Shown here: positions 54,468 to 64,000 of the stretch, one piece after another
Layout: every line of letters starts with the position of its first letter
How positions within the stretch are numbered: position 1 is the first letter of the stretch
Source of the DNA: Fremontodendron californicum
Taxonomy: Eukaryota > Streptophyta > Magnoliopsida > Malvales > Malvaceae
Assembly: GCA_030761205.1 (NCBI GenBank)
Contig: JAULJL010000039.1
Span: 3,048,001-3,112,000, forward strand
Reading direction: 5' to 3'
Length of the DNA stretch: 64,000 nucleotides
Notes under the pieces: model-generated
What the model saw: the letters and a program-made list of their open reading frames with translations, nothing else
Database searches by the model: none
What the model was told of the DNA's origin: nothing
Made by a program: the position numbers and the translations under genes

Positions 54468-55831
54468 TGATGTGAACCCTAGGGGTTAAACCCTTTGAAC
54501 CCACTAACAAATTGAAATACCTAACCCAGAAAAGCCAAGATTCAGGCAAAGAAAACTTAAACCCTTAAAAGCCTGTTTCAAAGAACCTAGATTAAGCATG
54601 TAATCTAAACCCTAAGAACTCTTGTTTCAAGAACCTAAGTTTGATAGGTTGAACGCCACAAAGAAAGAATTCTTTGATAAGTTCCTAAGTTCTTTTAAGA
54701 ACTAAAAAGAGAAAACTCTCACTAAATAAAATCAGACTTAATTGATCAAAAGATAATTGAAGTAGGCGGCTAAGACATATATTTATAGCCTCCCTACAAT
54801 AACCCTAATCTACTAAGTTATAATATGCAAAATATGGGCTGAACATGCTTAAGCCTAAACCTAAATAATTAAAAGATGTCCATGTTACATAATATAGGCC
54901 CAAATGCCTAAGTAATTATAAGAATTAAAATAAGCCCAAATAAGCCCTCTTAATGTGCCACCTTGTGTTCTTGAATCACATGGACCAAATTTGGATGCAA
55001 GCCCGTCTTGCATGTTGAAGTCTTTCCTGAATAACTTGCAACATGGCCCAAGTAAATTCCACCCATTCTTGCCATGTTTCCTAGATCTTCTTGGATCTTG
55101 GCCCATATAGAAATTGCCATGGGATTGGACCATCTTGGATCCTATCATTACTGATGTGAACCCTAGGGGTTAAACCCTTTGAACCCACTAACAAATTGAA
55201 ATACCTAACCCAGAAAAGCCAAGATTCAGGCAAAGAAAACTTAAACCCTTAAAAGCCTGTTTCAAAGAACTTAGATTAAGCATGTAATCTAAACCCTAAG
55301 AACTCTTGTTTCAAGAACCTAAGTTTGATAGGTTGAACGCCACAAAGAAAGAATTCTTTGATAAGTTCCTAAGTTCTTTCAAGAACTAAAAAGAGAAAAC
55401 TCTCACTGAATAAAATCAGACTTAATTGATCAAAAGATAATTGAAGTAGGCGGCTAAGACATATATTTATAGCCTCCCTATAATAACCCTAATCTACTAA
55501 GTTATAATATGCAAAATATGGGCTGAACATGCTCAAGCCTAAACCTAAATAATTAAAAGATGTCCATGTTACATAATATAGGCCCAAATGCCTAAGTAAT
55601 TATAAGAATTAAAATAAGCCCAAATAAGCCCTCTTAATGTGCCACCTTGTGTTCTTGAATCACATGGACCAAATTTGGATGCAAGCCCGTCTTGCATGTT
55701 GAAGCCTTTCCTGAATAACTTGCAACATGGCCCAAGTAAATTCCACCCATTCTTGCCATGTTTCCTAGATCTTCTTGGATCTTGGCCCATATAGAAATTG
55801 CCATGGGATTGGGCCATCTTGGATCCTATCA
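54468..55831. mobile_element. Tandem LTR-LTR structure without internal domain
   Basis: Two copies of a 680 bp unit (54468-55147 and 55152-55831), both starting TGATGTGAACCC and ending GGATCCTATCA, which are LTR-like TGAT...ATCA ends. They are joined by only TTAC. CTAAT directly precedes the first copy (54463-54467) and directly follows the second (55832-55836), as for an integrase target duplication. There is no primer site, polypurine tract or coding sequence between them. The copies differ by only a handful of substitutions, so the event is fairly young. Confidence 0.8.
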
Positions 55832-56006
55832 CTAATAATTCGTTTTATCTAGTTTTTGACACTTTTGCATATTCGTGTTATTTTTTCGTGTGTTCAAAAT
55901 ATTATAAATTTATATAATTTTTACATGTTAATAAAAAGAGAAATTATTATCTAATAGAAATTATTATTTTTTTAAATTATTATCTTTACTTTTTTTTTTT
56001 TCATAT

Positions 56007-56034
56007 TCCGCAGCGAAACGCGGATATTATCTAG
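56007..56034 (+). mobile_element. Probable Helitron 3' terminus
   Basis: Short hairpin TCCGC/GCGGA (loop AGCGAAAC) followed 6 bp later by CTAG and then T. That is the Helitron 3' end pattern (hairpin, short gap, CTRR, insertion before T). The 5' end (TC after A) could not be located. Confidence 0.4.
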
Positions 56035-56231
56035 TTATATCTACATAAATCCCATCAAAACATTGAGTTGGCTGGTAAATAAGTATACTTTTTTTTTTTT
56101 ACAAAAAAAAAAAAAAGCTACAATTTGAAGATAGAATAAGGGATTGTAAATGTTGGGATTCAAAAGAATAAGGGATTTTAAATGTTGGGATTCAAACTTC
56201 AGACCATTGAATATTATCTTTTAAGAATGAC

Positions 56232-56816
56232 GAATTCGACTCCTCTCCGGTCCAATGTTTGGATTGGAGAGGCCAATCCAAACTTTAGACTGTCCAAATT
56301 ATGACATGTGTACAAAATATAAATCAATGATTCAAATTAAATGCATCCTATAATTTAGATCCAAGACATTTTATTTTTTGCTATTATCTTATTATTTAGC
56401 AAAATAAAAAATAATTTTATGGTAAAACATACCCTTTCTACATTTTTGTATCTTTCAAATTTTTACTTGCTGCAAATCAAAATTTTATTTTATTTTACTT
56501 AATTTTTTCATTATTTTTGTTTAAATCATAAACTCGAAAAAGATTACTGGAATAATACTATTGAGACTTGATGAAAAATCTAAAAATAACTAAAAATAGT
56601 ATTGTTGAGCCACCAAAATTTGCAATGTCAAGAGAATGTATTTTTTTATTTTCAAAAATAAAAAAATTTAAGATGAAAAATAAAATGAAAAATCAATAGG
56701 CTACAGTTAATTTGAACCATTGATTTGTATTTTGTATATATGTTATAATCTGGGCAGTCCAAAATTTGGATTGGCCTCTCTAGTTCAAAAATTGGATTGG
56801 AGAGGAGCCGAACCCA
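56232..56816. mobile_element. Foldback/MULE-like element with about 100 bp inverted ends
   Basis: The left end (about 56232-56340, containing GGATTGGAGAGGCCAATCCA) is the near reverse complement of the right end (about 56695-56816, containing GGATTGGCCTCTC). The centre is AT-rich and non-coding. Long terminal inverted repeats suggest a Mutator-like or foldback non-autonomous element. No clear target duplication was found. Confidence 0.65.
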
Positions 56817-57469
56817 AAAATGACTACATGAATCAATTAGATTATGATCCGAATTCACTTTATTTTATTTTCTTTACATAGTAAGTATATTACTTGCTTT
56901 CATATCAAATTCGTGTCTGGATTTTACGTAATTTCTTGTAACCAAAACCTGTAATTTACATAAGTGGTAAATTACATGAGCTGAGATATGTGTAAAAATT
57001 TTAATTCCGAGTCATAAGAAGAAAGAGGGAAAAGACCAAAAGTTGTTTAATTGTTTAAGAACTTTCCAAGCTTCAGATTGAAAAACAATAAAGACTGATG
57101 TTTTTTTTTTTATAACTTTTTTTTACCTTTATTTTATCTAAGAATTAAATAAAATATACATGCATGTATTAAATAAAATAGCTAAAAATTGTACCACAAT
57201 ATTAGGCTAAACCCAATAAAGAGGAATAAAAAACAATTGGGCTGGTGAATATCATATGAAAACTAGGCCTAGTTTGAATCAGATGGTGGATCATGGGTCG
57301 AGTACGAGTCTGCTGGATCCGAGTCGCCAATCGGGTCACGGATTCCCTTTCTTCTTCTTCCGAAGCGGTGCGTTTTAGTGGGAGTGTAAGAAAAAGAAAA
57401 TTCAACAGCCTCCATTTTTTCTATTTATTGGGTTTTAAGAGTTTAGGATTCCAGTGGGCGGTGATTCGG

Positions 57470-58480
57470 TAATTAGTGTATTCGTGTGTGTTCGTGTATT
57501 TTATCGTATCATAATCGTATTTAAAATATTTTATATTTATATAAATTTTGATATATTAATAATTAATATTATATAAATTTCGAAATATTTGTGTATTCGT
57601 ATTTTGTATCGTGTTTTAATTATTTTTTTCATGTTGTTCATTAACAAGTCAGAGAGGGTGAGGCGGCATTGGTTTCAAGGAATCTGAGCGAGGCAAAATT
57701 TGAGGTTTCAGCCTTCAGGCGGTAACAGCAATGATGAATTCGAGGTTTACAAAATTTTGGATGGGCGAGGCAGAGAATTCTGGATGATGAATTTTGGAAG
57801 CTGAGTTTCGGTTATGATGGATTATTTTCAGGTTTGTTAGGGTTTCGATTTTGGGCTAATTAGGGAGAATTTCAGAAGAACAAGTTGAATAGAAGAATAA
57901 TTTTAGAAAGAAAATTTCAGAAATTCGAAAGGATTTCGATATCTTGGCTCTGACACCAACTTAAAATTATAAAAATATGTATTTGATTTTTATTTATAGG
58001 TTTATATATAAAATTACTCCCAATTAGATACCCGATTTGGATCCGATTGAGACAAAAAATTATACTATAAGTATTTGATTGAATCAAAAAAATTTAGATA
58101 TCAAAATAAAAAATATATATATATAATACAAGGAATAATTTTATATATAAGCCTTATTTATTTAAGGAAACTACCTCTCATTTTGTAATTAAAAGTCTTA
58201 TGTATCCATATATATATATATATATATTATCCATCACAACATCATGGCAATTCCTTGCAAAAAAAAAAAATACTAGACTGGCCAATTCATTTATACGTAT
58301 TGTGTTCGTATTTTTTATATTATAATCATGTTTAAAATATTTTATATTTGTATAATTTTGACGTGTTAATAATTTTTGTTATACATAGTTTGACATATTC
58401 ATATATTTGTATTATATCCATATTTTTTATGATATTTTATATTATATTTTAATTATTTTTTTATATTATATATCCAATAT
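57470..58480. other. AT-rich region with TTCGTGTT-type dispersed repeats
   Basis: Segments at about 57475-57640 and 58295-58475 share TTCGTGT(G)TTCGT..., ATAATCGTATTTAAAATATTT and TTTGATATATTAATAATT blocks. They also resemble the flanks of the LTR-LTR pair (54402-54467 and 55879-55935). No gene is supported. The stretch between them (57650-57990) is unique-looking but has no convincing ORF. Confidence 0.45.
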
Positions 58481-58698
58481 TATCAAATTTAAAAAATACT
58501 ACAATTGGCTTAGCTGATGATACCGTACAGAATGTTAAAAGAGGTCAAAAAGTAACCATAAGAGATTCTAGCTTTTTAGCTGAATTCCTCTCACTTTGTA
58601 CCAAAAGGAAATTTGATAATAATATTTGTATCAACACTTTCATAGTTAAGTTTTCTCGGTGAGAATTAAATAAATAAAAAAAAAGTCCAATCACCTAA

Positions 58699-58990
58699 AG
58701 GTGCTCATGGTCGGGCCGGACTGCGGTTCGAATTTTTTTGAATTTTTTGCTCAGGCCCGACCGGCCCGATAAGACCATATTTACTATTTTTCATATTAAA
58801 AAATATATTTTTTTTTATTTTTTTATATATTGTTATAATTAAAATTAAATAAAATAATATTATTATAATACAAAAATACTATTTCGGGCCTGGTCCGGTC
58901 GGCCCGGATCAAAAATATCTTACTCAGATCCGACCCAATACGAACCGGATCTGCAGGGCCTGGCAAACTGCCCGACTCGTGAGCAAATCT
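58699..58990. repeat. GGCCCG-rich foldback element, copy 2
   Basis: Ends GGTGCTCATGGTCGGGCC and GACTCGTGAGCAAATC are imperfect inverted repeats. Internal GGCCCGACC-type blocks are inverted about an AT-rich centre, as in 45632-45895. Confidence 0.65.
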
Positions 58991-61017
58991 AATAACTGAC
59001 ACTCAGGTGAATGTAAATTGAAAAATAATATTAGTTTTTTATATAAAAAATCACAATTTAAAATAATAAAAAAATAAGTGATAAAATTAGAATCCTAAAT
59101 TTTTTAAATATCATTTTAAAAAAAAATAATTATATGAAGTTAAACCTATTATTCTAATCCTTTGTTATAAAGTTTGATGAGCTTAAGAGAATCCACATCC
59201 CTAAGCATTAAAAATGTAAACCTAAAATCAGATCAGATCTTCCCTGTTCAAATTAAAGAATCAATTATAAAAATACTTTTCTTTTTACCACACAATCCAT
59301 GAGATCCCACAACTGGGATTTGGGATTTAGAATCCAAATCTCAAGACCTTCCATGCCATTCCACCAATACCAATGAGATAATAAGATAGAAAAGTTCTAA
59401 CATAATAATGGAATAAAAGACAAATAAGTTGAGAAGATAAGTGAGAAATTATATAATACTACAATTATATGGTAACAATGAAGGTATTGAACTTGAAACT
59501 TAGGACTCCTTAAAGATTGTGGAGCTTTTGGCAGTCATCTTAATCCTAAACAATTCAAGATTTATAAATAAATAAATAAATTATTTGAGATTTTTTAATC
59601 AACCGCAAACACACTTTGAAGGTGTGTTTGAGGTTGAACTTTTATATTTTGTAGGTATAATAACTTTTATATTCATTAAATAATTTATATATTACATATT
59701 TATATATTTTTTTGTATATTAAATGATGTATACATAATTGTTATTTTGTAGATTTTATCTTAAATATAAAATGTTATCAACTTATGATATATTTATATAT
59801 TTTGAAATTACAAAAAGAATATAATAATTATTTATAAGATGAAAGAATTTTATTTAAAAAAATAAATAAAATATGTTTTTTATATAAATTTTCAAAATTA
59901 AATTTCAAAATTTTATTTTTATACATCTTAATACTATTAATTTACTCAATTAGTATTAAAAATAACTTATTCATTTCTTTTTAATATAATATCCTTTTTA
60001 GACATTTTATCTTATCATAACATTTTTTCACAGCAATGCTAAACACTCAAAAATCTTAGAACTTTTTCACAGCATTTTTCAGAAACACTTTTTTCAGACC
60101 GAGTTTTTTCAAACCGCAATAAAAATATTAAACTAGACTTTAAAACTATTGGTTCGTGCTATGATTTTTAAGAAATGACATTTAATAAATCTCAATATTT
60201 GTAATATATATTTTTTTTTTATCTCAAACTGTCATTTTTTTTATTTAAAAAAAAAATACGGAGAAATTGGAAATAAGCAATAAACTATAGTTGAATGTCA
60301 TATCATCATCATCAAAGGATCATAATTTCTCCAACCCTATTCTTCCATATTACAGGCACCAACAAATTATTGATTCCAAACTACATTTGAAGAAACAAAT
60401 TTTCCTCTATCTTATAATCTCTCAAAAAATATACCCAAAAAACCATCAAACTCTTTAGATGAGAAAAACCTTCATGATCTATCTTCATTTGATTTCTCAC
60501 AAAGGTGATAATGAATATAGCAGGAAAAGGATAGCATGAAACATAAGTTTTTTGGTTTCATTGCCATGGAACAAGGTTGCTCATCATAAAATAAAATAAA
60601 GGGCCAAAAAAACAAAAATAAAATAAAATAAAATGACAGCAATAGAAATTTAATTTCGAAATATTGGAAGAAAAAACACCTAGCCTGGGCATAATTTCTT
60701 TAAACAAAACCCAGAGGTTACCTCAACCTTTTTTCTAACTGTTTTTGTTGTAATAATAAATGGTGAAAAATGAATTTCCCTTATCAAACTGACCACCTTC
60801 TCTCTTGCCTTTCACCTTGTGTTACTAAATACCTTCCTTCCACATTCATCACCAACAAAATCCCAAAAGAATACAAAATGTTATTTACCAAAACCTTTTT
60901 GTTGTCTCTACCTCAGGGCTCAGTGAAGAAACTGGTTTCAGTTCTGCTGAGCCACAAGCTGATCAAGCTGGCTGCATTTGCTCAAGCCATGCTCCCAACA
61001 CAGCATGATCGACAGCA
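58991..61017. other. AT-rich intergenic region and 3' flank of the CCCH gene
   Basis: No supportable gene or clear mobile element. The right part (about 60500-61017) is less AT-rich and is probably the 3' UTR of the minus-strand CCCH gene. The plus-strand open frame there is antisense to it. Confidence 0.6.
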
Positions 61018-62919
61018 TCAATTTACAGGGGCTGCAATTTTCTCATTGATCTCAGTAGGAGATTCTTTAACAAGGGATTGAACCCAAGATAAATCGAGGT
61101 CGTCTCCATTGTCAAGCTCAAATGAAGATGACCTTCGAAGCTTGCCTAATTCATCTGCATTGACAGCCCAGTCCGGCTTCCCATTAGAGGATCCCCATTT
61201 TGACCAAGAACTTACAGGGGAACCGACAATGGCAGCAGAGCCAGAGCCAAGCTCCCTAGAGCTTAGGCTGCGAAATTGTTGCTGCTTCTCGTGTTGAGCT
61301 AACATTGAAACTCCAGAGCTCATTGGTGAGATAGGTTCCACATTTCGAGGAGACATATTCCTACCAGATAGAGAAGCCTGCAATAGAGGATGCTCAATAT
61401 TTTTAGGAGAAAATTTTGAATTGATTGGTGATAGCATGGTTTGCTGCTGCTGAAATTGATTGAGAACAGCAGACTTATGGGTTGGAGAGAACATGGCTGA
61501 AGCCAATGCTTGATCAGAGTACCGCGGAGATGAGCTTTCGGTAGAAAAGAGATCATCAAGATTTGATGGGGTCAAGGTCTTCAATCGACCAGATCGGTTC
61601 AAAGAAATAGAACTCATAGATGGCTGAGTGAGGCCGGATAACTCATTCATCATCAACTGTTGTTGCTGCAAATCAAAATCCAACAGCAAGTTGAAGTCTT
61701 CAGCTGGAATGTCTCTTGCATAAAGAGAAGATCTCAGGCGACTAGATTGAAGCTTGCTTCCTGGAAGTTGCAGGGCTGGAACATTAGGCTGCAGCCAGGC
61801 AACATTAGAATGAGACATACCATTCGCAGATGGAGACATAACGGATACAGATGACTGTGATCCAGGCAAGAGGCTCAAGGCGGCAGCAAAATCCATGGCT
61901 GTAGCACCAGAAGTACTCGAACGAGGAGATGGAAATAGAGGTCGGAGTTCCTCAGCAGTATGAGCAAAAAAGCATACTCTCCTTGCACAATAAGTATCAT
62001 CCTTGCACAGCCGGGTTCGATATTGAGCAGGGTGTAGCCAGCATTCGAAAACACCGTGAGCATAGTCACACATATCTCCGCGCCTACATGCCCCCATGCG
62101 AAAATCAGGGCAAGGAACACAACTGTAATGGAACTTCCTAGGATCCCTTCTTCGAGCATTCTCCCCTGGATGAACAAAGGGACACTCTGTCCAATCATGT
62201 GAGTAGGCACGTGAACAAGGCCGAACCTTGAATGAATACATCCGGAACTCATCAGTGGAATAGATGATGCTGTTCTTGATGTCCGGAAGAGATGGATCGA
62301 TTGGGTATTCTTTTTTCTCCGATGTGGAAGAAATAGTAGCATCAGTTGACATCGACCTCCTCGGGGAATCTGAATCAAATGATGATGATCCATTGTGCTC
62401 AAGAACAGAACTCTCAGTTGCAAGGAGTTCTTCAAGAGTTAATCTTACATGTCGAAGCTTCGGAGGAACAACAATAACATCAACAGGAAGATGACCATTA
62501 GCATCAACCATATTTGCATCAGCACCAGCTGCTAAAAGAAGCTTCACAACATCAATAGCATTCAAAGCCCCACCTGAGGCAGCACAATGAAGGGCAGTGC
62601 TTTTTTCATGACCGCACACGCGATTAACATCATCAGCATCCGACGAAGAAAGGATCAGTTTAATAACATCGATGCTACCGTACATAGAAGCAACCATCAA
62701 ATGAGTTCTCTCCTCATTAACCATCTGCTTCGAGCCCCTCTTACGAACGTACCACAGACCAACCTCGTTAACCCCAGAAGGATCGCTTTCAATGAATCGT
62801 TTAAAACCCTCAACATTATTATTAGCAGCAAGCTCAAGCAAGCTTGCAAAAGTATCTTCAGTCTCTACAGTCAAGTGATTCATATCTACACTAGGATGTC
62901 TGCTATCTTCAAAGCACAT
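61018..62919 (-). CDS. OXS2: Ankyrin + CCCH tandem zinc-finger protein, OXS2/C3H30 clade
   Basis: 633 aa, single coding exon. Plant arginine-rich tandem CCCH (RR-TZF) proteins shuttle between cytoplasmic granules and nucleus and affect mRNA turnover or stress-gene transcription. The N-terminal part has TVETEDTFASLLELAANN (17-34) and two ankyrin repeats at about 70-145 (ERTHLMVASMYGSIDVIKLI, STALHCAASGG). The arginine-rich zinc region is 225-320: C235 and C246 with H250, then C270-x7-C278-x5-C284-x3-H288 and C305-x5-C311-x4-C316-x3-H320. The C-terminal half is Ser/Gln-rich with LLPGSQSSVSVMSPSANGMS and LRSSLYARDIPAEDFN, which match the OXS2/C3H30 branch rather than the shorter SZF1 type. It starts at the first ATG (MCFEDS). 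A 5' UTR intron containing the MITE at 63015 is likely but unproven. The assignment is to the clade; the exact orthologue is not settled. Confidence 0.92.
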   Translation of the reverse strand: MCFEDSRHPSVDMNHLTVETEDTFASLLELAANNNVEGFKRFIESDPSGVNEVGLWYVRKRGSKQMVNEERTHLMVASMYGSIDVIKLILSSSDADDVNRVCGHEKSTALHCAASGGALNAIDVVKLLLAAGADANMVDANGHLPVDVIVVPPKLRHVRLTLEELLATESSVLEHNGSSSFDSDSPRRSMSTDATISSTSEKKEYPIDPSLPDIKNSIIYSTDEFRMYSFKVRPCSRAYSHDWTECPFVHPGENARRRDPRKFHYSCVPCPDFRMGACRRGDMCDYAHGVFECWLHPAQYRTRLCKDDTYCARRVCFFAHTAEELRPLFPSPRSSTSGATAMDFAAALSLLPGSQSSVSVMSPSANGMSHSNVAWLQPNVPALQLPGSKLQSSRLRSSLYARDIPAEDFNLLLDFDLQQQQLMMNELSGLTQPSMSSISLNRSGRLKTLTPSNLDDLFSTESSSPRYSDQALASAMFSPTHKSAVLNQFQQQQTMLSPINSKFSPKNIEHPLLQASLSGRNMSPRNVEPISPMSSGVSMLAQHEKQQQFRSLSSRELGSGSAAIVGSPVSSWSKWGSSNGKPDWAVNADELGKLRRSSSFELDNGDDLDLSWVQSLVKESPTEINEKIAAPVN

Positions 62920-63014
62920 GCTTTCATTTGATAAGAATCCAACTGAGATTTAGAAATCGCACCCATTAGAATCAACCTATGGAAAAACGTCAACTTCATA
63001 TATATATATATACA

Positions 63015-63193
63015 TATATTGCTCCGACTCTTCATTTTTTTTGAAGTATCCATGTCCGACATCCGTGTCCGACACATATCCGGACATGGGTATGAAGATA
63101 TGACCCTCCATGGACTCTCCAAATACATGGAAAAACTTAAAAAGAAATGAACATACCCGTACCCGACACTGAAATCCGAGTCCGAGTAACATA
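63015..63193 (-). mobile_element. MITE family A, copy 6
   Basis: Begins TATATTGCTCCGACTCTTC and ends GAGTCCGAGTAACATA. It is inverted relative to copy 1 and lies about 100 bp upstream of the CCCH start codon, in the putative leader or leader intron. It is flanked on both sides by (TA)n. Confidence 0.75.
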
Positions 63194-64000
63194 TATATAT
63201 ATATATATATATGATGAAATATTCCATGAGATATTATTGGGAAAAAAAACCAACAAGAATTAGTACAAAAAACCCCACAGGGATTTTAAGAAAACAAAAG
63301 GAAAGGCTTAGTGCCTTAGTCTATGTTTATCAAAGACGATGCCAACCAAAAACACAAATAGTGGAGGAAAATTAGATTTAGATTTAAATAATTGCAAGGC
63401 ATTTAACATCCTGAAAGATAATCAGAGGGGCAAGAAAAAGAAAAAGCATACTCCAGGGGAAACTAAATTATTTTTACTTTGAAAGAAAATAAAATTACAA
63501 CATATTTTCCTTCACTTTCAGACATAACTGCCGAGAACCAAACATGTGTCTTACTAAAAAAAAATGAAGGAAATTAGAGTTTTAAGGATAAAATATAGGG
63601 TTTTAGCTTAAGGCAGGAACAAGTACGAAGAAAAACGAAAATAATGGTCTGTTTGGCAGCCGCAAAAAATAAAATAAAAAAAGAAGCAAAAATTGAGGCA
63701 TTCATCTTCAAAGGTTAGAAACTATATTAAACAGAAAATCAAACAAAACAATATTGATTTTCTTCCATTTTCTTTGTTCACTTTAATTCAGTTTTTCCCA
63801 GTAACAAAAAAATAAAATAAATAAAAAGATCAAAAACATAAACATCAGTAACATTTAAAAAAAAAAAAAAATTAAAAACATCCCTATACTATCATTGAAG
63901 GATCTTGAAACAAATCTTTCAACGGTCATCACTATCAAACTAAAATAAAATTTTTATATAAAACAATCAGTGAGAGCAAAAAGAGTAGCAAAAAATCTGA
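63194..64000. other. Upstream region of the CCCH gene
   Basis: AT-rich with a (TA)n run directly after the MITE and several A-runs. It probably contains the leader and promoter of the minus-strand CCCH gene. No ORF supported. Confidence 0.5.

Noticed and set aside
54885..55148. 87 aa ORF occurring twice (also 55569-55832)
   Set aside because: It is the antisense end of the duplicated LTR unit. Repetition comes from the LTR pair.
60770..61081. 103 aa plus-strand ORF
   Set aside because: Overlaps the 3' end and 3' UTR of the minus-strand CCCH gene. No family features.
1..64000. CRISPR arrays, rRNA or tRNA genes
   Set aside because: None recognised. The short tandem arrays seen are LTR or simple repeats of a plant nuclear genome.

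Overview
The window is nuclear DNA of a flowering plant, almost certainly a eudicot. It is AT-rich, its host genes have typical plant introns, and plant-only families are present (WIP zinc finger, DREB2-type AP2/ERF, plant RR-TZF zinc finger). Four host genes are readable: a WIP C2H2 zinc-finger gene (843-2887, minus, 2 coding exons), LST8, the WD40 subunit of the TOR complex (40825-45312, plus, 10 coding exons), a DREB2F-like AP2/ERF gene (50507-51382, minus, intronless) and an OXS2/C3H30-clade ankyrin plus CCCH gene (61018-62919, minus). A decayed gene remnant lies near 47.5-48.8 kb, broken up by small transposons.

Half of the window (8.16-40.33 kb) is one nested retrotransposon cluster. 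The outer element is an old Ty3/gypsy chromovirus (short LTRs, tRNA-Met-like primer site, zinc knuckle, RT, integrase, C-terminal chromodomain) with many stops. Two young, nearly identical Athila-type Ty3/gypsy elements entered it independently: one on the plus strand (12113-25556) and one on the minus strand (25940-39436, perfect AGCCT target duplication). They form a giant inverted repeat with a 383 bp spacer. Each has about 2 kb LTRs starting TGAT (three of the four ending ATCA), a tRNA-Asp-type primer site and one intact 1777-codon gag-pol ORF.

The most unusual content is between pol and the 3' LTR of both Athila copies, where env-like ORFs usually sit. Two further intact ORFs are found there. 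One encodes a 178 aa basic protein with a compact Cys4 motif that resembles, at motif level, the cysteine-rich nucleic-acid-binding proteins of carla/allexivirus-type plant RNA viruses. The other encodes a 215 aa intronless LOG-type cytokinin-activating phosphoribohydrolase. Each ORF has a TATA-like box 50-60 bp upstream of its ATG and a pyrimidine-tract/CAG splice-acceptor-like site just before the ATG. In the plus copy the cassette is flanked by direct repeats of about 98 bp. A retrotransposon carrying a virus-like RNA-binding protein plus a hormone-activating enzyme is the best candidate here for an undescribed system.

The rest is AT-rich intergenic DNA dense in small transposons. These include six copies of a MITE of about 180 bp with a TATGTTRCTCSGACTC-like terminus (one inside an LST8 intron), at least five copies of a second MITE of about 160 bp, several foldback repeats, a probable Helitron 3' end, and an unusual LTR-LTR tandem with 5 bp target duplications (54468-55831).
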